DNA of 19,136 nucleotides from Pyrodictium delaneyi (GCA_015661645.1 DQVR01000026.1:1-19136); one strand, 5' to 3'; shown: positions 7,347-13,780, counted from the stretch's first letter. Translations and numbers: made by a program. Notes: generated by a model from the letters alone, not told the origin.

Positions 7347-7564
7347 ACGTTGCACTAGCCGTGTATAGCTTCCACCCCTACACTTCGCCTGGAATATGGG
7401 TATTCTTGCCACGGGAATACCTTGTCCTACAATTCGACTTTGCTATTAGTGTATATTTGCATACTGTAATTATATTTTGGGTTCAAGTGTGAGTTTATAC
7501 AAACAGACAAAAGTGCTCAATAATACAACTAGCATACAGCCCTGCTATCCTGAAAAGAACAAGA
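7347..7564. other. Intergenic region with inverted repeat and AT-rich stretch
   Basis: GGTATTC (7399-7405) and GAATACC (7415-7421) form an inverted repeat with a 9-base spacer, and another GGAATA occurs at 7391. Then 7430-7500 is clearly richer in A and T than the rest of the window. It contains a single sequence, GTTCAAGTGTGAG, loosely like an origin recognition box. A TATA-like TTTATAC (7494-7500) may serve the small gene at 7565. Confidence 0.35.
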
Positions 7565-7729
7565 ATGAACATCCTTATTGAAAGTATTAAGAGTAACATG
7601 GAATGGCCCTTTTGGCGCCTAGCAGCTAAGGCTGTGCTGGGTGCAGTTGTTGTAGAAGATATTGCAGCCGGGCACCAGAAAGAGAGGCAAAGAGGCAAGC
7701 TAGCTAGGACCAAAATCATACAGCAATAA
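7565..7729 (+). CDS. Small ORF, 54 residues
   Basis: ATG 7565 to TAA 7729. The product starts MNILIESIKSNMEWPFWRL, has an Ala/Val-rich middle (AAKAVLGAVVVED) and a basic tail (HQKERQRGKLARTKIIQQ), a composition that looks more protein-like than the hydrophobic Ser/Leu-rich frame on the opposite strand. No ribosome binding site is evident; a TATA-like TTTATAC lies at 7494-7500. No homologue is recognised. It converges on the 80-residue gene at 7770. Confidence 0.35.
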   Translation: MNILIESIKSNMEWPFWRLAAKAVLGAVVVEDIAAGHQKERQRGKLARTKIIQQ

Positions 7730-7769
7730 TGTGTGTGAAATACATGCGTACGGTAGAGTGTGCATGGGG

Positions 7770-8012
7770 CTAGAGGCCAAAGGCCCTCCTACGATTTCGT
7801 ATCTTGACCTCCCAGTATAGTGAGGTTACGTGCTTGTCCGCGGGAACGGCAAGTATCCTTCCGTCGACGAGCTTAAGGTATACGTAGCCGCGCTGGATCC
7901 ATGCATCACTTATAGACTCAAGAGGTATATCGCTGTAGGAGGTGTCGGTTCTTGGGGCTATCTCTCCACGTTGTTTATCCTCTACGTCTATAGGTTGTGC
8001 AGTCTTATCCAT
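7770..8012 (-). CDS. Hypothetical protein, 80 residues
   Basis: ATG 8012 follows GGTGGA with about 9 bases between, and a TATA box at 8058-8065 places a transcript start near 8036. The N-terminal third is polar and acidic (MDKTAQPIDVEDKQRGE). The C-terminal part is a compact beta-like domain (WIQRGYVYLKLVDGRILAVP) with a basic end (KIRNRRRAFGL) that could touch nucleic acid. No family is recognised. It diverges from the guide RNA at 8106 and appears to share its TATA element. Confidence 0.6.
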   Translation of the reverse strand: MDKTAQPIDVEDKQRGEIAPRTDTSYSDIPLESISDAWIQRGYVYLKLVDGRILAVPADKHVTSLYWEVKIRNRRRAFGL

Positions 8013-8057
8013 TTCTGAGCGTCCACCGTATAGTTAGTATACTCTCTCTGCCAGGAT

Positions 8058-8065
8058 GTATAAAA
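8058..8065. promoter_or_regulatory. TATA box shared by the 80-residue gene (-) and a C/D RNA (+)
   Basis: GTATAAAA followed by GGG reads as a TATA box on the plus strand and as TTTTATAC on the minus strand. Minus transcripts would start near 8036, 24 bases before ATG 8012. Plus transcripts would start near 8087, about 20 bases before the C/D RNA. No other good box is placed for either gene. Confidence 0.45.
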
Positions 8066-8105
8066 GGGTATTCCCAGGTGGGCTGTCCGCTTGCATTATA
8101 AGGTG

Positions 8106-8169
8106 TCGGCAGTGATGAAGCCAATTTATGCCGAATGGTTTATGTGGTGTGGAGACCTCGCTGAGCCGA
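8106..8169 (+). ncRNA. Probable C/D box guide sRNA
   Basis: The C box GTGATGA is at 8112-8118 and the D box CTGA at 8161-8164, 53 bases from first to last, which is the usual archaeal size. Flanking TCGGC (8106-8110) and GCCGA (8165-8169) form a 5-bp terminal stem that would complete the kink-turn. The internal boxes are weaker: D' as CCGA (8131-8134) and C' as TTATGT (8140-8145). This leaves guides of 12 bases (8119-8130) and about 15 bases (8146-8160). C/D sRNAs direct fibrillarin 2'-O-methylation of rRNA or tRNA; I could not assign targets. No protein gene overlaps it. Confidence 0.65.
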
Positions 8170-8212
8170 ACAAGCTAGACCGTGTTAAAACCTAGGCTGG
8201 CCGGTAGTGCAG

Positions 8213-8968
8213 CTATAGCATCTCCTCCATCTTCTCCCGGATTATTCTCTCTGCCTCCTCGCGGCTTATTTTTTCGAAGCGTGCTTTTTGTATAGCTTCC
8301 ACTATTTTGCTTGGGTTGCCGTTTAGCTCGTCTATCCCAGCGTTTGCATATACCTCAGCCCGGTAAGCTTCCTTGCCCGGCACCAGTATTGCTAGGATAC
8401 GTGTTCTACCATCCTCGGCAGCCATTACGGCAAGACCGATGTTTTCGTCGTTGTCATCCTTAAGTATTGCGAGGTACTCGTCTCTCCTCGTCTTGCCGTA
8501 AACTATCGCTTCTTTAAGCTTTGCTGGTAGCTCTATAGGCTTCTTTGCGGCCCTTATTTCTCGTTCTACTTCGGCCTCCGTCATCGATGTCCATGCGCGC
8601 TCTTCCTCTGTCTCTGGCCTGGCAAGAACATATTCAGCCTTCTCTACAACCTCTTGTATGGCACTCTTTACTTCGTTGTCGGGTATCCTTCGGAAGGCCT
8701 CAATCCGTAGCGTGTCTAGCTTCCAGATTATATCGCCATCTTTTATCTCGTACTCTACACGTATCCTGACTGCATCACCCTTGTCTATCCTAAGCTTATT
8801 GACGAGTATCTCAAAGAGAAGTCGATTGATTTCGCCGGCACGACGAGCCACTTGTTTGGAGTCAATTTTACCGCTCTTTATCTCGTTCCGCAGTTGGGCG
8901 AATAATACACGGCGTAGCTTGTCAGCGTATGCGCCAGCTATAACGAGCCCCGTAGAGAGCTGGGGCAA
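8213..8968 (-). CDS. Conserved crenarchaeal protein, DUF2258-like
   Basis: The segment LSTGLVIAGAYADKLRRVLF followed by EINRLLFEILVNKLRIDKGD resembles, from memory, the archaeal DUF2258 family. The rest is mixed: a beta-rich middle (VRIRVEYEIKDGD), an acidic linker around 130-145 and a C-terminal alpha/beta part ending in a charged helix. I place the start at TTG 8968: GGGGGTGGA lies just upstream, and the TATA box at 8993-9002 predicts transcription beginning near 8971. The alternative, GTG 8989, adds MSGWGWT and would lie before the predicted transcript start. From 8968 the product has 251 residues. Molecular function is unknown. Confidence 0.7.
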   Translation of the reverse strand: MPQLSTGLVIAGAYADKLRRVLFAQLRNEIKSGKIDSKQVARRAGEINRLLFEILVNKLRIDKGDAVRIRVEYEIKDGDIIWKLDTLRIEAFRRIPDNEVKSAIQEVVEKAEYVLARPETEEERAWTSMTEAEVEREIRAAKKPIELPAKLKEAIVYGKTRRDEYLAILKDDNDENIGLAVMAAEDGRTRILAILVPGKEAYRAEVYANAGIDELNGNPSKIVEAIQKARFEKISREEAERIIREKMEEML

Positions 8969-8992
8969 AGTCCACCCCCAACCCGACACGTA

Positions 8993-9002
8993 CTGTATAA
9001 TG
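8993..9002 (-). promoter_or_regulatory. TATA box for the DUF2258-like gene
   Basis: On the minus strand CATTATACAG predicts initiation near 8971, a few bases before the TTG at 8968. This favours a nearly leaderless mRNA and argues against the GTG at 8989. Confidence 0.4.
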
Positions 9003-9058
9003 TGCTAGGGTTAAATGATGGCTCCCTCTTCAAGCTAGCCCGTTAAAAGGAATTAGAT

Positions 9059-10309
9059 TCACTTCTTAAGGAATATATCCAGCGTCGTAGAGGTCTTGAG
9101 TCTACGTACAAGCTTACTCTGTCTAAGCGCGTCAACGACCTCTTGTGACTTGGCAAGCCTGGCGACCGCACCTATTGCGGAATCGAGGTTACTGAATACG
9201 GCTGTAGGTTCGGCTGATAGGATCTGCCTCATAGTCTCTCGGATGTGCCAGTTGCCGATAGGAGCATAGTAGTCCTTCGTTATCTCTCTCACTATAATCA
9301 CTTTGGCTTGTCTTCTACGCTTATAGAGATGCTCTGCTATAGCAAGCCTGGCCGCTATGTAGCCGCCGTCTAGCGGCTCTATTCGGAGGCTAGGATGCTC
9401 TTCTATGTGGAATACTACTGGCCTGTTGGCAGAGCGCGTCCAGGGCGTCAACGGGTGCCATACTTCTATCATTTCAGCCTCGTACCCGCCTGGCACGAGT
9501 ATAACCGTGAAGTAGTTACCCAGGTACCCTCCATGGTAGAGTTCAACCTTGTCTATGGTGTTGTATGTTCTTACATGGTGAAGTAGCCTAGTGGATATAG
9601 TCTGGTCGACGGCTGTAATAGCCCAGCGTGTGGGCACAAGCTTCCTGCTGCGTATCCTACCGAAAAGGCCCAGTGATAGAGCCCGAATGAGGAGGTAGAC
9701 GTCAACCCCGCTCCTATAAAGCTCTAGCATAGCCTCTGTACTCCTAGCGTCATCCCATATCAGCTTCTCAAGCTTCCTTGGAAGCTTAGGAGACCCCTCT
9801 ACCTCTATCTTCTCGGCTGGCGCGGTAGGTCCCTGCGGAGCCAGGATACCGTCGAAACGGAGGCTCGGTATCGGTGGCTTAGCTAGCAGTGCCCGGCTTT
9901 CCACAGACCTCTCCGAGACGGCTACGAGCGAGACCTCCTTCTCGTAGAGCTTCCATGGATTTCTCGCGTCAAACCGTGTAATAGAAGCCACGAGTCTTGA
10001 TCGGAGCCCGAGAAGCTCCTGGAGGCTGGGGCGGGTCTCACTCCAGATCTCCGGGGCATCGTAGATGTGTGCACTGTCGCCATGCGCGCCCGGGGGTATG
10101 TTGAAGAGTAGTGGTACGCGAGGATAGCCAGCCTCGCCGACAACTACGCTTGGAGGTGTAGCCCCTTCGACCTCACGCCCACCCCGTATCCTTGAGACCG
10201 CCTCTGTTTGAAGCCGGAACTTCTCTAGGATAGGGCATGTGGAGAGGCCGCAGAGCTTCTTATAGCCTTTACACCTGGTACATAGTTGTGGAGGTATACG
10301 GCGCCCCAA
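9059..10309 (-). CDS. nreA: NreA-like DNA repair protein
   Basis: Archaeal Nre proteins (COG1602) are implicated in repair of DNA damage together with the sliding clamp PCNA. This 416-residue protein has the N-terminal cysteine motif CTRCKGYKKLCGLSTCP (C10, C13, C20, C25), a likely zinc site. The conserved core includes a block beginning SVVVGEAGYPRVPL and a later SRKLVPTRWAITAVDQTIS. It ends in STTLDIFLKK, which fits a PCNA-interacting box except that the usual Gln is Ser (S407, L410, F413, L414). TTG 10309 lies 7 bases behind GAGGAG. A 46-residue ORF precedes it by 22 bases and the aRF1 gene lies further upstream on the same strand. Confidence 0.85.
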   Translation of the reverse strand: MGRRIPPQLCTRCKGYKKLCGLSTCPILEKFRLQTEAVSRIRGGREVEGATPPSVVVGEAGYPRVPLLFNIPPGAHGDSAHIYDAPEIWSETRPSLQELLGLRSRLVASITRFDARNPWKLYEKEVSLVAVSERSVESRALLAKPPIPSLRFDGILAPQGPTAPAEKIEVEGSPKLPRKLEKLIWDDARSTEAMLELYRSGVDVYLLIRALSLGLFGRIRSRKLVPTRWAITAVDQTISTRLLHHVRTYNTIDKVELYHGGYLGNYFTVILVPGGYEAEMIEVWHPLTPWTRSANRPVVFHIEEHPSLRIEPLDGGYIAARLAIAEHLYKRRRQAKVIIVREITKDYYAPIGNWHIRETMRQILSAEPTAVFSNLDSAIGAVARLAKSQEVVDALRQSKLVRRLKTSTTLDIFLKK

Positions 10310-10331
10310 GCGGGGTCTCCTCTTCTCCCGG

Positions 10332-10472
10332 TCATCGCGTTTCTAGGTCTAGGACATTCTTGCCAGATGGCTGGTGTGGACTTGAGTCTGCGACCTTGGG
10401 GACTACAGCTCCAGGGATGGTGGGAGAGATGTATCCACCCCCTATAGCTCTGTATTGCTTGTAGGCCTCCAT
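10332..10472 (-). CDS. Small ORF upstream of nreA, 46 residues
   Basis: ATG 10472 to TGA 10332. The product begins MEAYKQYRAIGGGYISPTIP, is rich in Gly and Pro, and ends GKNVLDLETR; no family is recognised. On the minus strand ACTATAAC (10508-10515) is a TATA box predicting a start near 10486, 14 bases before this ATG, and GGACAGG may act as a ribosome binding site. The ORF stops 22 bases before the nreA start and would be translated from the same message. It could be a real small protein or a leader peptide. Confidence 0.45.
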   Translation of the reverse strand: MEAYKQYRAIGGGYISPTIPGAVVPKVADSSPHQPSGKNVLDLETR

Positions 10473-10507
10473 TGCAGAGAGTACCTGTCCTAAAGCCCGG
10501 GGGCGGG

Positions 10508-10515
10508 GTTATAGT
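10508..10515 (-). promoter_or_regulatory. TATA box for the small ORF and nreA
   Basis: ACTATAAC on the minus strand, in a GC-rich setting (CCCCGCCCCCGGG follows downstream), is correctly spaced for a message starting near 10486. It lies about 35 bases beyond the aRF1 stop, so nreA does not depend on aRF1 read-through. Confidence 0.45.
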
Positions 10516-10549
10516 ATGTAGCGGGATGACTGTAGGTGCTGGGCGAGTA

Positions 10550-11662
10550 TTATGAAAGCCTGAAGCGGAGTATACCTACTAGGCCCTTGAATGTCTTTCG
10601 TATCCACTCTGCCTCGGGTATATCGCCGCTCAAGAAGTACACTTGTGTGCCGTACTTCTTGGCCTCGTCTGCCAGCAGCTCGGCATCGTCACGCTCCTCG
10701 TCGAGTATTATGAGTTTTAGTGCACCCATCTGGAGGGCTTGTTTCACCATCTTGTCGCCATAGACTGCAAGGCCGTCATCCTTGGCTAGGTGTAGCTTAA
10801 ACTCGTCAATGGCCTTTACTAGCTCTGCGTACTTGTTCTTGGCTATAATCTCGGAGGCCTTTATTACTAGTTCGCGGAGCCCTGCCTCGCCCTGGTAGGC
10901 CACGTCTATGGTTTCTCTAGCTATTTTCTGGCGTACACGATAATCTAAGAAATCCTTAGCATCTTCGAGAAAGTCCTGCTTAGCATAGCCTGGCCCGCCG
11001 AGTATTATGGCCTTTAGTACATTCTTCTGGATAAGTGGCAGGAAGTGTTTGTTCATAGCTTCTGCTACTTCGCGGTAGAAGCCCTTAACGAACTGCTCTA
11101 TCTGGCGGTCGAAACGTCTCTGGCTCTGGCCACCCTTGTGGTGCTTACCCGGTACATAGCCTTCCAGCTCCTCTAGTACCTGTATCCTGCTGCCTTTTAG
11201 CAAGCCTATAGTGGCTTGGTCCCTCTCTACTATTACCAGACCGAACGTTTCCTCGTGCTCTACCATCTCTTCAAGGAACTCTGTGTGGAACCATTTGTCA
11301 GTACGGTAGAAGAATACTGGAACGGGCTCAGGCGGCGAGAACATCAAGCATATGAAGTCCCGGGTCTCCATATCTTCGCCGCAGAATAGTACTAAGCCGT
11401 TTGGCGGTACTTTTTGAATCCTGCTCAACCTATCCATTGCGGCCGATAGGGCACGCTGTACCGCATCACGTGTCCTCTTCAGTTTTATGTTGTCTGTTAT
11501 GGAGTACTCGGTGCGGAGAAGGCTGGCTACGTCGCTTATCGGCCTACCTGGTGGTATGTAGAGGCTTAGTAGTACTGTGGCGGGTGCTTTCCACTTCTTG
11601 AGCTCCTTTATTATCTGTTTAAGTGTCCTCTTATCTATGGTGAGCTTTTGTGCATCCTGCAT
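10550..11662 (-). CDS. prf1: Peptide chain release factor aRF1
   Basis: Archaeal class-1 release factor reads all three stop codons and triggers peptidyl-tRNA hydrolysis. The 370-residue length is normal. Domain M carries KHHKGGQSQRRFDR, with the catalytic GGQ at 177-179. The domain 1 decoding motif usually written NIKS is NIKL here (58-61, in SITDNIKLKRTRDAV), and the YxCxxxF motif reads YRTDKWF (119-125), with Thr for Cys. The C-terminal domain with its acidic end matches the partner-binding domain. ATG 11662 has GGGGG (11671-11675) 8 bases upstream and a TATA box at 11704-11711. Genes in this window end in TAG, TAA and TGA. Confidence 0.95.
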   Translation of the reverse strand: MQDAQKLTIDKRTLKQIIKELKKWKAPATVLLSLYIPPGRPISDVASLLRTEYSITDNIKLKRTRDAVQRALSAAMDRLSRIQKVPPNGLVLFCGEDMETRDFICLMFSPPEPVPVFFYRTDKWFHTEFLEEMVEHEETFGLVIVERDQATIGLLKGSRIQVLEELEGYVPGKHHKGGQSQRRFDRQIEQFVKGFYREVAEAMNKHFLPLIQKNVLKAIILGGPGYAKQDFLEDAKDFLDYRVRQKIARETIDVAYQGEAGLRELVIKASEIIAKNKYAELVKAIDEFKLHLAKDDGLAVYGDKMVKQALQMGALKLIILDEERDDAELLADEAKKYGTQVYFLSGDIPEAEWIRKTFKGLVGILRFRLS

Positions 11663-11703
11663 TGCTATTGCCCCCGGTCTAGCCTTTTAGCTTGCAGCGA
11701 CGG

Positions 11704-11711
11704 CTTATATC
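11704..11711 (-). promoter_or_regulatory. TATA box for aRF1
   Basis: GATATAAG on the minus strand predicts a start near 11681, leaving about 20 bases of leader with a GGGGG ribosome binding site. Confidence 0.5.
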
Positions 11712-11804
11712 AAGTATCACAGCTATAACAATATTATGTGTTGCTAGCGTATTATCGTGGCGTCGGTCTAACCAGCCCGCATCTCAGCAACTGTTAAGAG
11801 ACGG

Positions 11805-12131
11805 GTGCCCACTGTGCAGCCTGTGCTTGAGATAACAGTAATACATGGATATGGTCCAGTAAGCCATGGAGTACGGGAGAACGCGAGAGCCGTAATAGAT
11901 ACGCTAAAGGATCTTGGCATTTTTGTGGACTACACCGAGGTAACGGTGCCAGCATTAGATATCGAAGACTCCTTTGAGCCCATAGTGCTGGTAAACAACG
12001 TAGAAGTATACTTACCTTCCATCAAGACTGATCCAGAGAAACTCGCCGACTACCTACTAGCTATGGCAGGTGGTGTGGCAGGCGTTGGTGTAGCCGGCTT
12101 CCCGCTTCCACCAGCTAGTATAGCGGTCTAA
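11805..12131 (+). CDS. Hypothetical protein, 108 residues
   Basis: GTG 11805 or GTG 11814; AAGAGACGGG lies just before. The sequence alternates strand and helix: EITVIHGYGP, ENARAVIDTLKDLGIFVDYTEV and EPIVLVNNVEVYLPS. This is compatible with a small thioredoxin-like or ferredoxin-like alpha/beta fold, but there is no CxxC and no cysteine at all. The tail is Gly/Ala/Val-rich (AGGVAGVGVAGFPLPPAS). No family is recognised. It diverges from aRF1 (142 bases between starts) and converges on the eight-cysteine gene with only 7 bases between stops. Confidence 0.65.
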   Translation: MPTVQPVLEITVIHGYGPVSHGVRENARAVIDTLKDLGIFVDYTEVTVPALDIEDSFEPIVLVNNVEVYLPSIKTDPEKLADYLLAMAGGVAGVGVAGFPLPPASIAV

Positions 12132-12138
12132 CGACCCA

Positions 12139-12549
12139 CTAGAGTTCCGAGGTTTTCTGATTTAGTCCCAACTTGTAGAATGGACACGACGACCAGTACT
12201 TATCACAAATCTCCACCTCGCTCCGTGTTAGAAGCCTATTCAGCACCCGGCACTGCGCTAGGTACCCACCACTATAGTCGTACACCTTCATGAATGGGCA
12301 GCGCGACCGCGGTCTGGTATGGACAAGGTGTATAGGTGGATATGGACGTAGCTGCTCGGCAATAGCCGGCCTCATACCAGCCTCTAGTGGTGAGCGCTGC
12401 TTACGCCCACTCTCTGGGTCTACGTAGAACTGGCAGGCTACATATTCGGCCTTGCCGCCCTGGCACCGGGTAGGTGATATAACAGCAGATGATGGCTTCG
12501 GCAGCTTGGGTGACGTACACAGCCCACCTCTATACCATGGGCATGGCAA
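12139..12549 (-). CDS. Eight-cysteine protein, probable metal or Fe-S binding
   Basis: A 136-residue protein with two groups of four cysteines: C3, C11, C29, C39 and C84, C100, C115, C122. Both begin with Cys-Pro-aromatic (CPWY, CPFM) and the second ends CPFY, suggesting two metal sites. No enzyme motif is visible. The TTG 12549 start follows AGGTGG by 6 bases; cysteines begin at residue 3, so the start cannot be much later. A TATA-like TTTATG lies about 40 bases upstream. It follows the COG1318-like regulator gene by 59 bases on the same strand. A smaller protein at 15298 shows a similar Cys-Pro pattern. Confidence 0.65.
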   Translation of the reverse strand: MPCPWYRGGLCTSPKLPKPSSAVISPTRCQGGKAEYVACQFYVDPESGRKQRSPLEAGMRPAIAEQLRPYPPIHLVHTRPRSRCPFMKVYDYSGGYLAQCRVLNRLLTRSEVEICDKYWSSCPFYKLGLNQKTSEL

Positions 12550-12608
12550 ACCCGGCCACCTACACTATAGCGACTTGGATATTCGCATAAATTGTGCAAA
12601 GAGTATTG

Positions 12609-13202
12609 CTACTGGGTGGTGCAGACTAGGCTGCGTATCTTTTCTATTAGTTTCGTCTTCTCCATGCATTCTTTGAGCCGGGTCTCTAGCTCCTTTTTCT
12701 CAGCCTCTAGCTTTTCTATTTCTCCCCGTATCTCTTCTAGTTGCTTCCTAACTGTTTCTATTTCGTGGCATTGTTCGAGCTCCTTTCTTAACTTCTCGTT
12801 TTCCAGCCTAAGCTTCTCTAACTCCTCGCCTAGCTCTCGCTGGTAGCTGGTGATAAATGGTATGGATAGTTCTAGTTGACCTCTTGCGAGCTTCTCGTAG
12901 GTCTCCTTGACTATCTTACCGGCCTTAGTCTTGCCGCTTAGATGTGCACGTATTGTGGTCTCACTACGGCCTAACTCCTCTGCTATCTGGCTCACGGTAT
13001 ATCCAGCCTTTTCTCTTGCAAGAGCAGCGGCAGCAACAGCTAGACTATCTAGCCATGTAGCCTTCTCGAGGGGGTCTCTTATAAGCTCTATTATGTCGGG
13101 CCTATACAATGTACCTACTATCAATGCGGCTTCTAGAAGCTTAATTTCTCTCTTGGACGACGGTCTTAGAGGTACGTTGGAGAAGTCTAGCTTCTCTAGC
13201 AA
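12609..13202 (-). CDS. Archaeal HTH regulator with coiled coil (COG1318-like)
   Basis: A 197-residue protein whose first 100 residues match a regulator family widespread in archaea: SSKREIKLLEAALIVGTLYRPDIIELI, then an HTH at 66-96 (TVSQIAEELGRSETTIRAHL) ending GKTKAGKIV. From about 121 to 185 it is a long charged coiled coil with Glu/Lys/Leu heptads, probably for dimerisation. The start is TTG 13202 behind GGAGGGG. The last residues contain a lone Cys (VCTTQ). The conserved part suggests a basic role in transcription, but its targets are unknown. It follows the 13272 gene by 69 bases on the same strand. Confidence 0.8.
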   Translation of the reverse strand: MLEKLDFSNVPLRPSSKREIKLLEAALIVGTLYRPDIIELIRDPLEKATWLDSLAVAAAALAREKAGYTVSQIAEELGRSETTIRAHLSGKTKAGKIVKETYEKLARGQLELSIPFITSYQRELGEELEKLRLENEKLRKELEQCHEIETVRKQLEEIRGEIEKLEAEKKELETRLKECMEKTKLIEKIRSLVCTTQ

Positions 13203-13271
13203 GGCCCCTCCACTCTCCTCAGTAATACGTAATCAGAAATGGCTGTAACGCTTAGTGGAGTCCGCGAGGCT

Positions 13272-13631
13272 CTAGACCACGTTGCAGCATGGAGGATTCT
13301 TACAGCATGGATCGTTGCCGGCACCACATCTGGCTTTAACCCATTCTCGTATCATATTTGCTACTCGCTCGTCGAGAGTCATGAGGGCGCCTATCAGGAA
13401 GCTGTTAGCATGGCAGTACCCCTCTTTGCGCAGGGTTCTAGTGAGCGGTGATAGTAGCGACTTGATCAGTATAAGCCATAAGTTCCAGTCGGGTAACTCG
13501 TAAAGCTCCTTGGTGCTCCGTATGTTGTAGGTCTCTAGCACCTCTTCAACAAGCGCTATAGCCTTGGCTGACACTTGTCCTGGAACCTTTGCAGCTCTGA
13601 GGCTAGTGCGGATGACGTCGATTAGCTGCAA
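13272..13631 (-). CDS. Hypothetical protein with Cys-rich tail, 119 residues
   Basis: A helical protein; the N-terminal part (SAKAIALVEEVLETYNI, STKELYELPDWNLWLILIKSLLSPL) is followed by EGYCHANSFLIGALMTLDERV and a C-terminal cluster CGAGNDPCCKNPPCC (six or so cysteines within the last 20 residues with the Cys at 101). The cluster could bind zinc or an Fe-S centre. No family is recognised. The start is TTG 13631 with GGGG and GAGG just upstream. Its promoter appears to be the TATA at 13672-13679, shared with the guide RNA that runs the other way. Confidence 0.65.
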   Translation of the reverse strand: MQLIDVIRTSLRAAKVPGQVSAKAIALVEEVLETYNIRSTKELYELPDWNLWLILIKSLLSPLTRTLRKEGYCHANSFLIGALMTLDERVANMIREWVKARCGAGNDPCCKNPPCCNVV

Positions 13632-13671
13632 GCCTCGGCCCCGTTATGCTAGCCCGGAGACGGCTGGAAGC

Positions 13672-13679
13672 TATATAAT
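13672..13679. promoter_or_regulatory. TATA box shared by the 13272-13631 gene (-) and a C/D RNA (+)
   Basis: The near-palindromic TATATAAT (13672-13679) inside GGAAGCTATATAATC reads as a TATA box both ways. Plus-strand initiation would fall near 13702, exactly before the sRNA terminal stem (13707). Minus-strand initiation would fall near 13650, about 20 bases before TTG 13631. Confidence 0.55.
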
Positions 13680-13704
13680 CAAACTGTCTTAGCCGGTGGA
13701 ATAT

Positions 13705-13773
13705 GTGGGGGATGATAGGTAAAGGCCTCTACTGATAGCCGTGGTGACGACGCTTTAGGCCGTTGACCCCGTG
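13705..13773 (+). ncRNA. C/D box guide sRNA with predicted 16S rRNA target
   Basis: The C box is ATGATAG (13712-13718), D' CTGA (13732-13735), C' GTGACGA (13744-13750) and D TTGA (13763-13766). Guides are 13 and 12 bases, and GGGG (13707-13710) with CCCC (13767-13770) forms the terminal stem. The C and D boxes each deviate once where a C-box G normally pairs with the D-box C; here A and U could pair instead. The D guide CGCTTTAGGCC (13751-13761) is fully complementary to GGCCUAAAGCG, a conserved archaeal 16S segment. By the fifth-nucleotide rule it would methylate the second C (E. coli position 570). The promoter is well placed at 13672. Confidence 0.75.
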
Positions 13774-13780
13774 GCAGATG

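Noticed and set aside
7479..7492. GGGTTCAAG, like a tRNA T-loop
   Set aside because: No matching T-stem or acceptor stem around it.
7495..7719. Minus-strand frame rich in Leu, Ser and Ile
   Set aside because: It looks like an antisense shadow of the small plus-strand ORF 7565-7729; no start signal.
10237..10464. Plus-strand frame between nreA and aRF1
   Set aside because: It overlaps the nreA start, lacks a start signal and runs against the promoter and small ORF on the minus strand.
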